A stretch of DNA of 64,000 nucleotides from Durio zibethinus (Eukaryota > Streptophyta > Magnoliopsida > Malvales > Malvaceae): the NCBI RefSeq assembly GCF_002303985.1, contig NW_019167871.1:1791149-1855148 (forward strand), read 5' to 3'. The position numbers and the translations under genes were made by a program. Under the pieces are notes generated by a model that had not been told where the DNA came from, did not search any database, and saw only the letters and a program-made list of their open reading frames with translations. Shown here piece after piece: positions 35,457 to 48,875 of this stretch (positions are counted from its first letter, which is position 1; each line of letters opens with the position of its first letter).

Positions 35457-35919
35457 AGAGATGAAAATTCAATTTGTGCCTGATCGTCTAACCAGACCCA
35501 ATATTTTAGGATTGATTTTTTTTTTTAAATCAAGTTTCGGATCAAGTTGGATTGGGTAATTATAGAATAAAGTCCAAGTGGGATCAGCATCAAGTTTTAA
35601 GTAAACCCATGCCGATCTGACCTTATATATATAATTATTTTTTAATTATTTATTTAATTTTATATTTATATTTATATATTTTTTTATATTTATTTAAGTT
35701 TATATTTACATTAAAAATAATATTTTATATTTAAAAAAATATTTTATTAATTTTAGATCGAGTCAGATTATGTATGATTTTACAAAATATCGGATCATAT
35801 TAGATTCGAGTATAAAAAATAAAAAAATCATCAAACAGGTTCGAGTATTATAAATATAAAATCAAATCTAATTTGGGACAAGTAAAAACTTACATTGATC
35901 TAACCCATTACTATCCTTA
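35457..35919. mobile_element. hAT-like non-autonomous element (463 bp)
   Basis: It is flanked by atttcaaa at 35449-35456 and atttcaag at 35920-35927, an 8-bp duplication with one mismatch. The left end TAGAGATGAAAAT and the right end read inward TAAGGATAGTAATGGG form an imperfect inverted repeat of the TAGRGATGGCAATGGG type. Subterminal runs rich in GGATC/GATC-like motifs resemble those of the large hAT at 819-7241, suggesting a related but deleted derivative. No protein is encoded. Confidence 0.68.
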
Positions 35920-35927
35920 ATTTCAAG

Positions 35928-37401
35928 GCTTTAAAATGTAATAATTGTCTTATTAATTACATTTTTTATAATTAATTCTAAAAATCTTTTTATATCTCAC
36001 TTGGATACTGCATTTCAAAGCCAAACTACGTTTTTAGGCTTTGAAATGCAATAATCGTGAATTATTTCTTGCATTTTTTCAACACAATAATTTATTACTT
36101 AATTTTTTTATAATAGGCTACTCAAATATTATATTTTTAGGATTTAAAATGAATTAATAATTGATTTTTTTAATAAATTGTTATGTTTATTATGTAATGA
36201 AAAAAATTATAATAAAAATATATGATTAAGTAATCTCATTCTCCTGTTCTCTCTCTCTCTTTCTCTCTCTCTTCGAAATCTAAAAGGAAAATCAAGTGAA
36301 TGAAAATTATGAGTTTTCCCACAATTTACGAATTTCAGACTTTCACATCTAAATCTGTCCATGGTAGGACCGGGGGGGTCATGTCCAGTCAACCTTCCAA
36401 AGGTTGAATTCAAAAAGTTGAAAATTTTTTTAAAAAAAATTAATATTTTAATATTTTTAAATAAACATTAAATTAAATTATTTTTATTAATAATTTAATG
36501 TTTCAGTCCATGCTCGAGTTCCAAAATCCTTATTTAATGGTTGTACCGTGGACAAGTCTAACTTCATCTGTCATTGCATTTCTCATTGTATTTGTCAAAC
36601 TTTTTTCTACTAACCTTATATGCATTTAGTCAATTGATTGGACAGGGGATGATGGCAATTACGTTACCTCCAAGTTTCTCAGTTTTGGTTTTTTTTCTTA
36701 AATAAAACCATAGATTAATTACTTAAAAAAAAAAAAAACTAAATGGCAAGAAATCCATCTCGAAAGGTAGATTACCAATATAAACAACTTTTAAATAGAT
36801 TTTTGCTGCTGTTGCAAGCAACTTATAATGAAACATCAACTTTAATTTTGTCTATATATGTTTCAAGAAAATTAGTTAAGTCAAAATTTGATTGGATACG
36901 AGGATTGCTGAGATTATTTAATGGATTATATAATGTCTTAATTTCTTGAATGAAATTTAGAATACGTAATATGAATTTTTTTACTCTCCTAATTATTGAA
37001 GAATATGTCTAGATAATGTTAATTGAAAGTATCAATCTTGCATTAAAGCATTTAGTTTCAATAATTAATAAATGTTTATTTACTTGGTATCGATTTGATT
37101 AAATAATTAATATAGTACTTTTTATCTAATAGAATTGAATTTAAATTTTTTAATAATGTTGAAGTAGAATTATACTACATTTACGTTGAGTATTAAGTTT
37201 TATGTAATCTTATATTTAAGTTGGATTTTTTATTTATTGTGGTTGATTTTAAATTAAATATTTAATATAACATTAGAGCTTAAGTTATATTATATTCTTC
37301 TTCTTCTACATCTTTTCGAAGCACGTAATGGTTATTGATACATGTGATGAAGACTTTAGCTTATACCCAATTGAGTTTGTAAAGTGTACTTATTTAAGTT
37401 T
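35928..37401. other. AT-rich spacer
   Basis: No gene is supported. A CT-rich microsatellite lies at about 36246-36274. The frame at 36743-36949 is a chance product of AT-rich DNA. Confidence 0.5.
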
Positions 37402-37406
37402 GATAT

Positions 37407-37759
37407 TATTAAGGGTAATTTTAGATCCAAAAGGCATTTTGACTATTCTTCCTCTTAGAGGTTATCAACAGATTGCCAGAGGTATTTTGGACTTTTGGGT
37501 TGACCTGCAGTGTCAGTGCCACATTAGCTCAGCCACATCATCGTTTACTCTTCAGACCCCTTACATTATGCCTATAAAGTAGACCTTCTAGGTATTATCG
37601 AGGGATTTGACTTTTTTTATATTTTTACTTTATTTTCCTCTCATTTTAATCTCTAATTTGAGCGTCGAAGTACAAACGTAAGGAACACTCACTGCCTTTG
37701 CTCTTAATATTTTTGTGATTTCAGAGTTTTGTCTCTCAACTTAAAGTTTGACATAAACA
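37407..37759 (+). repeat. 5' LTR of the Gypsy element
   Basis: It is collinear with 47465-47848 through blocks such as gggtaattttag, aaaaggcattttg, ggttatcaacaga, cactgcctttgctcttaat and gtgatttcag. It ends gacataaaca, directly before the degenerate primer site. Confidence 0.85.
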
Positions 37760-37810
37760 TTTGACGCACCAAGTAAGAGAAAATACATCTTTTAGGTGAG
37801 CAAAACAATA

Positions 37811-39200
37811 TGTTGCCTAGAAAAAAAGTCATTGAGGAAGGAAAGCCAATTGTCCTAGTTAGGACCGAAACCCATAATAGCCAACCTATAAACCCACCTG
37901 TGCTGGTATAAGTAAGGCTAACCATGGAGCAATTCCAAGCCTTAATTGAATAGATCCAAGCCCTAAAATAGATACTTCAAAGAATAACACCACCCTAAAC
38001 TTCAAAAGTACCTAATTTGGTTACCCCTAGCAAATAACTAATAGAAAGACAACCAAGCTATGAGGAAATTAAGGCCTTTTCAACCTTTAGAGAAAAGGAA
38101 CATAACATTCTAGCTACCCATCACCACCACCCTAGCCATAACTCTACCCACGCCATCACCCAAAAGTCTAAATAGATCGACCTGTAACCCTAGCCGAATA
38201 AAGATTTGAAAGCTAGAATGCAAGCTATGGAGAAGTAACTAAAAGAAAAAATCGTAGCTTTTGAAGATGAGCTAAAATTCCTAAGGACCTCACCTTCACT
38301 AAAGAAATCAATTGGACCATGCCTCCAAAAGGGTTTAAAATGTCGACCTTAAAAACCTATAACAGTACCTTTGATATTTTTAATCATTTAAAGCTTTATC
38401 GAACTAAAATGATGATATAGAGTATAGACAAAGCTTTCATGTGCAAAGGTTTGGCCATGACCCTTAAAAGAACAGCTCATTCTTGGTATTGTAGTTTGAA
38501 ATCGAGGTCCATTACCACTTTTAAGAAGCTCATCTATTTCTTTTTGTCAAGATTTGTTAATAGTAAAAGAACTAATAAGATCATTCAAAGCCTGATGTCT
38601 ATTTATCAAGGTAAAAATGAGTATTAAAAAGACTATATTACTCGTTTTAACTTGAAAACTCTACAAATGAAATATTTAGAGCAAATAGCTATAGTGGCTG
38701 CCATCATTAGTGGACTCAATGACAGAGAGTACCACCTAAAGTTCACATTCTCCCTTAAGCCATAAAAAAAGACTAGTTGATGTGCTACTTGTCACGAAAA
38801 AATACATAAATGCTGAAGCTACAATAAAAAACTGAAGTGAGAGATGCTTATCTCATATTCTCGATAATTAAGGTGAGAGAGGCTCATCTTCACTCCTCAA
38901 TTGAAGAAAAAATAAAAAAGTTTACAATCTTTTCTCGAAAGGAAAACAAATAAGGGTACTCTATGACCAAATGCCCGAGTCGATAACAAAACTACAATGC
39001 ACTAAATACCTCTAAAGAAAGGATTCTAATGCAAATGGAAAGGGACCTTGAGCTTAAGTGGCTAAAGTCGCTGACCTGAAAAATGAGATAAAAATTTCAA
39101 CCACAACATTGGAGATTATGTTGACCAAAAAAATAAGATAAAAAGTTTGATTAAAAAAGGTCTGTTGGAAAGGTTTGTAGTTTGATGAAGACAGAGTCAA
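37811..39200 (+). pseudogene. Gypsy gag relic
   Basis: An early piece starts MLPRKKVIEEGKPIVLVR at 37811. The Retrotrans_gag core lies at about 38320-38770 with YNSTFDIFNHLKLYRTKM, CKGLAMTLKRTAHSWY and SLMSIYQGKNEY. A cysteine/histidine-rich nucleocapsid-like stretch near 39100, ending IKKGLLERFV, fits the C-terminus. Several in-frame stops and frame changes (for example TAG near 38420 and TAA near 38626) break the gene. Confidence 0.75.
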
Positions 39201-39479
39201 TGTAGGCTAGACTATAAAAGAGGGAATCACAGATAAGAGCCAATGAAGAATTAGAAGAACAAACCAGATAAAAATTGAGGTGGTGGAAATCAAAGAAACA
39301 AGTAAGAAAAAGAAGGTTGAGCTATAGATAATAAACCCATTACGGGCATAATTAATGTCACTATTGAGGGAAATTCTACGTTGGCCAAAAGAAAGTTTGA
39401 CCAGGGAATGATCAAGGTCATAGGGTCCTCAGCCAAGAAAGAAAAGAGCTATAAAGATAAATCAATCAACTTCATGTCA

Positions 39480-42400
39480 AAAGGCATGAAAGGAAACAAA
39501 TTACTGCATGATGACATTATCGTAATCACTACTATTGTATATAATCATGTAATATGAAGGATTTTATTTGATAGTGAGAGCTTAATTGATATTTTGTACT
39601 ACACTATAATACTGAGAATGAGAATCAGAGAAGAGATGTTGAAGCCATTTATAATAAAACTAATCGGCTTAAAAAATGAATAAGTACAAGTAAAAAGAAC
39701 AATCAAGTTGCCTATCATATTGAGTATCGAGCCAAGGAGCATCACCTCGATCATGGAGTTTATGATAGTAGGTGTATCTTCAACTTTTAATATAATCTTA
39801 GGCTGACCTAGTTAATTTATTATGCAACTAATTAGCTTAACTTCTCACTTAAAAATTAAGTTTTTGACACCAAATAGGAGAGAAAAAGTCAGAGAAAACC
39901 AGTCCACAATATGATAATGCTATGTCACAATGATGAAATGTAAGATTGAGAAGCAGACTGACAGTTTGACCAAGGATGACGAGCCAAAAAGGTAAAGGCA
40001 ATTGATGTAAAGATCGAAAAAGTGAAAAAAGCAAAGTAAAGAAACCTTGGTAAGAAGCAACAAGAAACCAACAAAAAAAATACGCTGTTAAGCCATTCTA
40101 AGCTCTTAAGCTCCATACGTGTACAAGCTATAAACTTTTATAATTTTTGAATAGATTTACAAAAGTTAAGCTCTTAAGCCAACATACACACTTGTCAATA
40201 AAATAAAGCTATTAAGCTAGCCAAATCTTCATTTTGATTCAATTTTACTTTTCTACTATACGTCAAACAAAAAACTAACTGTCATATTGAGATCCATCCT
40301 TCTTACAAGAAACAGTCATAACCTAACAGAATAGAAAGAAATAATTGACTAGAGCTCTAAGGTTGATGACAACAAAGCAAAACTGAAAATGACCTTGTCT
40401 TTATACTGTTCTAAGAGAATAATCTTGAAAAATGTATGCAAATAGAAGTCAAGCTTGATCATTAAAAATAATTAATTCAGCAATTAAGAAACAATACTGA
40501 CCTGTTTGCATGAACACTATCAGATATGCCAAAGATTGATCCTAAGATAATGGTACATAAGTTACATAATGACCTAAACATGAAGATAGTTGAGCAAAAG
40601 AAAAAGACTTTTGACATAAAAAGATAAAAGGCTATCAAGAAAAAAGTTAGTAAACTACTACAAGCAAGCTTCATTAAAGAAGTATATTACTTTGATTGGA
40701 TAACAAATATGGTCATGATAAAAAAAAAAAAACACAACGAAAAATAAAGAATGTGTGTCGATTTTACGAATCTTAATAGAGCCTACCCAAAAGATAACTT
40801 TTCGTTCCCTAGCATAGATAAGATAGTTGATGATAGCGCTGAGCACAACCTACTTAGCTTTATATATGCCTATTCAGGCTATAATCAAATCAAAATGTTG
40901 AAAAAAAATAAGAAAAAAATAGCATTTATTATTGAAAAAGTTTATATTGCTAAACGGTCATGACATTTAGCCTAAAGAATATAGGAAAAACCTACCAAAG
41001 GTTAGTTAATAAGGTTTTTAAGGACCAAATTAGCCAAAATATGAAAGTATACATTGACAACATGATAGTGAAGAGTGAAAGCTCGATCAAACCCTTAAAA
41101 GATCTAGATGAGAATTTTAATACCCTAAAGAAATATAATATAAGACTAAACCTATACAAATGCGCTTTTGGCATTACGTTGGGAAAGTTTCTCGATTATA
41201 TGACTAATAAGAGAGGCATAGAAGCAAATCCGAAAAAAGGTTCAAGCCATCTTCAATATGAAAGCATCGACCTCAATGAAAAAAGTTTAAAGATTAATTG
41301 AAAGAATAGATGTCTTAAGTAGATTTATATCTAAGTCAACAGAATGATACTTACTATTTTTTCAAATCTTCAAAAATATCTCAAACTTTAAATGTACATC
41401 TCAGTGTTAAAAATCATTTGAAAAACTCAAAGAGTTTATTCTCTATCGAAAGCCTATATATTTTGTTGGCAAAGTCTTAACAGGGTTTAAGATGAACTAC
41501 TCCAAAATAGAAAAACTAGCTTATATTGTAGTCATGTCGATCAAAAAACTTAAGCTATATTTTCAAGCTCACAAAATTCATATCCTAATCGACCAATCAT
41601 TCAAGTAAATTTTGCAAAGACTAGAATTGTTAGGAAAACTAATCAAATGAATAGTAAAACTTCATGAATATGACATACACATACTTTTCAAGTTGGCTCT
41701 AAAATTATAAGTGCTAGCATATTTTGTTGTAGAATGCACCTCGGCCAGAACTAATGAATAACTTGAAGAGGCTAAGGAAGTCAGAGAAAGGAAAACATGA
41801 AATTTTTTTGTTGATGGGTCAGCCATCAGCCATAAAAGTGAGGTTATCATAATTTTGATCAATTTAAAAGACTTACAAATTTAGTATGCCATAAAGTTTA
41901 GGTTCAAAGCTTCTAATAATGAGATCGAATATAAAGCCCTAATCGTCGGCCTAAGATTGGTGGCTAAGCTGAATGTGAATAACATCATTGTACACAGTGA
42001 CTCCTAGCTAGTAGTCAGCCAAATAAGTAGAGAACTTAAAGCTAAAGAAGAAGGAATAAAGAAGTACCTAGATAAAACATTGACTCATCTAGCCATTTTT
42101 TCTAAAGCCAAGATTAGAAAATACACTAGTTGATTCACTATCTAAGCTAACCTCAAAAATGATAATGGAGAGCACAGCCCACGTTTTGGTGGAAAAGCTA
42201 GCATAGAAAAGTATTGAGAAAAAACTAGTTAGGCAGATTAAAGAGAAATAATTGTAAATGACCTCGATCAAAGCATACCTAACAATAGAAAAATTACCTA
42301 AAAATAAGGTTCGAGTTAAAACTCTGATGAGAAAAATTCTTTGGTACATTATAATCAATAAAAAATTATACAAAGATCTTTTAGTTTGCTCTACTTGAGA

Positions 42401-43470
42401 TGTATAGACGATGAAAAGGTAAACTATGTACTGAAAGAAATACATGAGGAAATTTGTGGCAATCTCTTCGGACCTTGACCATTTATTTATAAAGTATTTA
42501 AATAGAACTATTATTGACCAACTATTAAAAAAGATGTGATCGACCTAGTGAAAAATGTAACAAATATCAAAGATTTGCTCTTGTAAAATATCTTTCATCA
42601 ATCGATTTGATCCTTATTATCGGTCCTTCACCTTTCATGCAACAAGGAATGAATGTCCTCAGATCTTTTACCCTGGTCACAGGAAAGAGAAAATTTGTAA
42701 GAATAGCAATGGACTACTTTACAAAATGGCTTGAAGCCGAAGCCCTAGTCACCACTGCAGAAGCCTAGGTTGAAAAATTCATCTAAAAGAATATAGTATG
42801 CAAATTTGGTCTACTTCGATCCATAATAGCAAACAATGAGAAGTAATTTGATAATTCGAGTTCAAAGAATGGTGTGCCAATCTCCACTCGATCTAAAGTT
42901 TACTTTGGTCACCCATCCCAATCTAACAAGCAGGCCAAGACAACTAACAAAATCATATTTGAAGCCTTCAAAAAGAAATTTGATTAAGCTAAAGGTAAAT
43001 AAGTAGACGAGCTACCTGGTGTACTATGGCCCCTCAAAACCACTATCAAAGTCCCTATTAGAGAGACCTCATTCCATTTAACATTTGGAATAAAGGTCGT
43101 GGTGCCCATAGAGATCAACCTCCTAAGCTTATGAGTCAAACTCAAGTAAAAAAAGAGGAACAAGAAAGCCCTGAGGACCAATCTACATTTGATCGAGCAA
43201 CAAAAAGTATAGCTCTAACTAGAATAGTAGCCTATCAACAGAAGATAGCTAACTTTTACAATAAAAATCCAACATAAAAATATCAAGAAGGATGACTTGG
43301 TACTCAAAAAGGTAAAAATTTCAGGAGTCAACAACAGAAGTGATAAGTTGGCCCTAAGCTAGAAAGGCCCTACATTATCAAAGAGGTCGTCTATGACATG
43401 ACCTATAGATTATAAGACATGAATAACAATTTTATTTTGAGTACACAAAATATGGATAACCTTAAAGTCT
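39480..43470 (+). pseudogene. Gypsy pol relic (PR, RT, RNase H, integrase)
   Basis: Pieces occur in Gypsy order. A protease-like RILFDSESLIDILYY near 39560 has the usual DxGSS changed. Reverse transcriptase at 40750-41300 has CVDFTNLNRAYPKDNFSFP, YAYSGYNQIKM and a YxDD box read as YIDN, so a catalytic aspartate is lost. An RNase H block at 41810-42110 starts FFVDGSA and includes NEIEYKALIVGLRLV. Integrase follows from about 42400, with EIHEEICGNLF and a later core around 42700-43000. Stops and frameshifts are frequent throughout, so no enzyme can be made. Confidence 0.78.
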
Positions 43471-43979
43471 ATTACCAATAACAGACATAAAGCTGAGCTC
43501 ACTTTTGTAATTTTGAAAAATACTTGCTAAATAAAAGTTTATTACTAGTTCAAGCAACACTCTTAGTATTAATCGAGCTAACGAAATGCTCAACCTAGTA
43601 CTTGAATAATTAAATTCAATTTAATAAATTCTAAATCGAGCTGGCACTTGAATAATTAAATTTAGTTTACCAAATTGAATTCTCAACTTAACCCAATACA
43701 TCTTTCGGTTAGTTTTAGTAGGTCGATCCCATGGTATTGTCAAACTAAAACTTGAATAACTACTCTAATTACATCTTTAAAGTAAACAGTAAAGCAAAAA
43801 GGTAAAATCAAAGCTAAAACTTGAGTAAAATATTTGCATTCATTTACTTTATGACAAAATTTGATTCAAGTGATTATAAAAATTAATTGATAGAAGTTTT
43901 GTAGAGTGAAACTCGAGGTCCCTTCAAACACCCAACCTTTCACTTAAACAAAAAAAAGACAAAAACAAAAAGCAATTTC

Positions 43980-46620
43980 TTTATTCTTTTCTTTCTTCAA
44001 CAACAGTAACAACCCCTTCCTCTTTCTTTTGCTCCTTGGCCACAGGCTTAAAAGTGGCATTAAACTCAACATCCATGGCAGTGTCCCTATCCTTATCCAT
44101 ACCATCTTTCTCTTCTCCATCAGACAATGGTGATGACCTAGTCTTAAGGTTATCTAGTCTGATGTCAAACAAGTTAAGGCCCAAATTAGCAAATTTGAAT
44201 TGCACCTTGTCCTTACAAAACTCAAAGATGCTGAAGAGATTCTCCTAATAGAATTTGACCTAAAGATAAAAAAACCTCTAAGAAGCCATAAACTTTTGAA
44301 TGACTTTTTTTTGCTTTCCCTCTTGGCCTTTCACTTTGCTTTAACCTTCGACCTTAGCTTGGCAACTCCCCTTAGCTTGGTAACTCCACTTAAGCCTCAT
44401 TGAGTTTGAGCTTGGATTGCTCTTTTTCAAACTCAGCTAAAGCTTTTGAACTAGCATCTGCTTCAACTTAACCACCAAGTTGCTAGCCATTTTCCTCTGC
44501 TCATTTTTTTTCTTGTATAGGTCAGTAAAAGTGGCCTTCAGTTTGGTAATGACATTATTATTCTTGTAGTTTCTTGGGCATCCTTCTTAAAGTTTTACTT
44601 GATTTTCTAGTAACAAGCCAGAGTTCGATAAATGCATAGCAAGCCTTTGCTAGCTATTTAAGAGGATAGGCTAAAAGCTTCTTTAAGATTACAAAAAGAA
44701 AATCAAGCGTAGACTTTGAAAAATAATGCAATTCATGAAACAATACAAAAATTGAGCTAAAAGATAATTAACTTCTTTAAGGGATAGCAACTTTCATGTA
44801 CTTCTTGGCCATATTAACTTTCAACAAAAGATTTTCATTGAAGTTGAACTTCAAACTAATGGAGTAATGATTCGAAGTGGGTCATAGTAGGGATATCATT
44901 GTCCTATTAGGGAAAGCCTCGATCCTTTGTTTCTTGAGAGGAAAAGAGTTTTTTTGACTTATTGTAACCTTTTTTTTCCCTTTTTCTAAGTAGTAAAGGA
45001 AAAACTTGATGGCTAAATAATAGGGCTTATAATTTTCATGCCTTCATTGAAAGGAGCACAAGCTAAATAGGCTGTTTTTGGCCTTTTTAAGACTTGGCTA
45101 ATGGAATAACTTATGGAACTTGAATTTCTTGCAAAGCTTGACATTGTTAGACATATCTATGAGATAAACTAAGTGTTAAAAAAAGTTTGTAAAAGTAAAT
45201 ACCTTACGAAGGTTTCCTTAAACTTACCCTAATACTTGGTTTTCTTTACTACTTCAAAAGAGGTCAACCCATATGCATATATAACTAGCTTTCTCATCTT
45301 AGTGAAATGCAAAATCCTATCATGAGTAATGAGGTCATTCATTGTCAAAGGAGTAGGTTCATCTTAAAAAATCACGGGCTTATTCAATATCTCTTACACT
45401 TCAGGTTCATTATTTTTGTTCTTCTTCTTGACATAAGGAAAGAGCAACTTTCAATCCTTTATTGAGTTCAAACAATCTGTTAAAATTTTTTGGTTGGGTA
45501 AGCTATAATGTAAAACTAACTCTTGCACAAGAAATTTTTTTTTACTTAGAAAAACTTCTTAAATAAAAATTGGTATGAAGAATGTCTAAGTTTTTATAAA
45601 AAATTATGAAAGGCTATTATGTACCCAAAAAAATTTAGGATGAGTTAAGTGATTATTAAATTATAGGAAAAAAAATTCAATAATAAAAAGATGTCAAGGA
45701 ACCTCAGACTGTTCACTATGAAATCTCAATACAACCCGATTTGGTGACTTTTTAGAAAAAAAGTAACCTGGTCCTCGATGGTTGGTGTCAACATGCTATT
45801 ACCTTCTTTTGAAAGGTTAAAGCTAACTTTAAAAAATCGAACATGATAAACAGAGCACATGTTAAGGCAGCCTTCAAAAGTAGCCCTACCCTTCAAGCTT
45901 TTCATCACGTTATTAGGGTTTAGGCTTAAATGACAGAAAATATAAAATGGAACCTAAGCCAAAGCCTCTAAATCTAAATATGACTTCTTTTTATCCTCAC
46001 ATTTTTTTTATCTTAGTCGGTCTCTCCTTCTTGCTCTTCAATAGAACACTTTTCGTCATCAGAGTCTTCATCACCAAAAGACTCAAACTCTATAGTAGAA
46101 GTTGGATTCTAAGCAAAAGCAATAGTAAAATCAGTAAGACATCAAAGAAAAAGAAGATGGGTAGAGAGCTTTTAAAATAGCAAAGAAAAATGAAAAACAT
46201 CAACGAAAGTCAACTCAGTAGAAAAAGGATAAAGGAAGAAATAATAGAAGGTTTGATTTCAAAAAAATAAAAGGCAAAAGAAGAATAAATAAGGTTAGAT
46301 GAAAGAGCTGAACTAACTCTTAGTGCTAGGATAAAATGATTCTCAAGGTCAAAATCCACTATAGCCAAAGGTTCATCCATCTTATCATAAGACTGCTCTT
46401 TTACTCCATGAAAGACCCGCTCTCTTCTAGTGCAAGCACTTTCTTTAAGCTTCTTTTGATCTTCCTTTAACATCGGGTTCAACCAAAATGTTACTCTGTT
46501 GTAATCTCTTCCCATAATGACAAAATGAACTTTATTATCCTCATCTCATTTGCTAAGCTAAGCTCCCCTTAGAACCATCTTATAACTTTTCAAGCCCATA
46601 GAACTTGCACTAGAAGACAT
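43980..46620 (-). pseudogene. Antisense ORF region between pol and 3' LTR
   Basis: Minus-strand pieces run from an upstream MSSSASSMGLKSYK near 46619, through GRDYNRVTFWLNPMLK to IVDFDLENHFILALRVS (46515-46320), to a segment at 45908-45726 (GCLNMCSVYHVRFFKVSFNL), and on to coiled-coil-like and acidic K/E-rich stretches down to 43981. None is open for more than about 100 codons, and frame changes separate them, so this is a decayed gene, perhaps once spliced. Its place and orientation match the antisense ORF of Tat-lineage Gypsy elements, whose role is not settled. The assignment rests on position and orientation, not on a recognised domain. Confidence 0.6.
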
Positions 46621-47464
46621 TATAAAAAGATAAAACAAAAATAAACATATTGAGATAAAAAGAAAAAAAAAAATTGGTTGAAAGAAAATAAAATTTTAAG
46701 GTTGGTAAGGCAAATTGGTTTAAGAACAAAAAGATAGCAAGGTGAAAAATGAAGGCCTTAAGAGACCTTTTATATAGCTAATGTTAAGATTAGATGAATG
46801 TTCCAAATTATGCCATGTGTTCGGATGATTATCAAGGATAACCTTTAGAATTTACAGCTTTGGATGTTTAGTGCCTAATTTTTTTTTCCTTATTAAATGT
46901 GATCTTTAGACAACAAAAAGGCAACTCGATCATTTAACCCATTTAAACTGGCCCAGCCAATCAAGCAAAGGTCAACTTTGTACCAAACTAACAAACCAAA
47001 TTTCAACAACAAGAAAATACACAAGTCCTTCATCGGCCATCACGATAAATAAATGTTAAACATGATATCAAATGCTCAAAATGAATTAGTTAACCATAAT
47101 AAACTTGTTCAAGCCATCCTCTTCACATGTTAGGGCACATCTCTACTCACATCAGCAATGTGTATAAAATTTAAAACTCACATTTAAGGCTAAGCTTGGT
47201 ATCATCAAGCATATCAGATCGACACAAACTACATCGACCAAGGCCATACTCAATGACCTACAATCAATTATAAACATTCTTATTTGACCCTCATATCAGC
47301 ATCAAAAGCATTTAACCTTGGCAACATAAGGTCGACTCCATAACATAAATTTTCAAAACCTATGCTAAAAAAACTTAAGGTTGGACTAGCTAACCTGTAT
47401 GCCAAAAGGGCTTAATCAAGACCTATCAGTCTGATACTCAGACTGTTTGGTGAAAAAGACAGAA

Positions 47465-47848
47465 TGTTGGGGTAATTTTAGGTTCAAAAGGCATTTTGGC
47501 CATTCTCCTTCATTGGAGGTTATCAACAGACTGTCTTAGATATTTTAGACTTTTAGACTGACCTGACATGTTAAATTAATCTGTAGTCTCAATGCTACAT
47601 CAACTCCACCATGTCATCTCTCATCTTTCACCTCTCAAACCTTTCAACTTTTAGCTATAAATTGAACCCTTTAAGTACTATCTGAGGATCTAACTTTTCT
47701 TTTATTTTTCCTTCTTATTATCTCTTTTTGACTTTTAACTTAAGCATCGGAGTGCAAACGTAGGAAACATTCACTGCCTTTGCTCTTAATCGCTCTCTTT
47801 CTTGTGATTTCAGGGTTTTGCCCCTCAACTCGAAGCTTAGCATAAATA
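47465..47848 (+). repeat. 3' LTR of the Gypsy element
   Basis: It starts TGTTGGGGTAATTTTAGG right after the purine tract gaaaaagacagaa and ends gcataaata, followed by gatac. Its last 138 bases are also part of the tandem duplication at 47711-48150. Confidence 0.85.
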
Positions 47849-48150
47849 GATACTTATCATATCATTAAAGTTCAAGTTCTGTTATTTTTTTTCTTACTCT
47901 TTCTCAATATGTGATAATTAAGCTTTTATGTTTACCTTATTATCCTCTCTTTATGACCTCTGACTTAAGCGTCAGAGCGTAAATGCAAGAAACACTCACT
48001 ACCTTTGCTCTTAATCACTCTCTTTTTTGTGATTTCAAGGTTTTGCCCCTCAACTTAAAACTCAGCACAAATAGATACTTATCATGTTATTAGAGTTCAA
48101 GTTCTGTTATATTTTTTCTTACTTTTTCTTAATATGTGATAATTAAGCTT
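47711..48150 (+). repeat. Tandem duplication across the Gypsy 3' LTR junction
   Basis: Copy A (about 47711-47935) contains the end of the 3' LTR plus about 85 bp of flanking DNA; copy B (about 47936-48150) repeats both, including cactcactacctttgctc, gtgatttcaaggttttgcccc, atagatacttatcat and gataattaagctt. The period is about 225 bp. Because each copy spans the LTR/flank border, the duplication took place after the element inserted. Confidence 0.88.
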
Positions 48151-48875
48151 ACACTTAATAGGTATTTATATCTTTTTAAAATTTTTCATGTATAATTATG
48201 TTTATACGTGATGGTGATGAAACTTATTATAATGATATTATTTCACATACGTTAATATTAAAATTTTTGTGATTTAATATTTAAATAAAAATTTTCATAT
48301 ATTATTAATTAATTTTAAGATAAATAAAGAAAAAAATTGGATTTTGAAATCCAAAAATTCTATAATTGAGACAAACGATGTAAATTAACCAACAATTCCT
48401 CAATAAAAAGCCACATGCCTTTCATAACCTTTATTCAATCATTTAAAAATAAAGTTTTTGATAGTTTTAAAAAGAAACGTTATAACTCGTCTGTTTTTGT
48501 AAAAGACAAAAATAAAGTTAAGTGAGTTTATACATGCAAAAAGGAATGACATGATGCCTGATATTGTGGCATTTTTTGAGCATTTAATTTTGGTTAAAAT
48601 AAATAAATTTCAATCATTCAACTTAACAATGATCGAGAGAAGTTGGAAACAAGCTTTGTTCCTCAGTCTGAGGTTGTTCTTGAGTGGAAAGATTATCTCA
48701 GCTTTCATTATGTTTCAAGGGATCATGAATCATCTACCTTATGGCCTTTTCTATGCAATTAATTATTCAATTCTTTTTCTTTAATAATCTTATGTTATTT
48801 ATATAAATTCAAATATAATTTAAAGTCCATAATTATGTGAGTTTAAAGTTTTACAAATCTTAGTTAAGTTGATTT

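Larger units (their letters stand above)
37407..47848 (+). mobile_element. Degenerate Ty3/Gypsy element, Tat-like layout
   Basis: LTRs lie at 37407-37759 and 47465-47848, flanked by gatat (37402-37406) and gatac (47849-47853), a 5-bp duplication with one change. The order after the 5' LTR is gag, protease, reverse transcriptase, RNase H, integrase, the Gypsy order. About 4 kb then separates integrase from the 3' LTR, and its readable pieces are on the minus strand. An extra, antisense ORF in this position is characteristic of Tat-lineage elements (Grande, Retand, Ogre relatives). The primer site after the 5' LTR (TTTGACGCACC) looks like a mutated form of the usual TTTGGCGCC. All frames carry many stops, so the element is dead. 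It is about 10.4 kb long. Confidence 0.85.

Noticed and set aside
36207..36413. 68-codon minus-strand frame
   Set aside because: It contains a microsatellite-derived RERERERE run and has no family similarity; chance frame.
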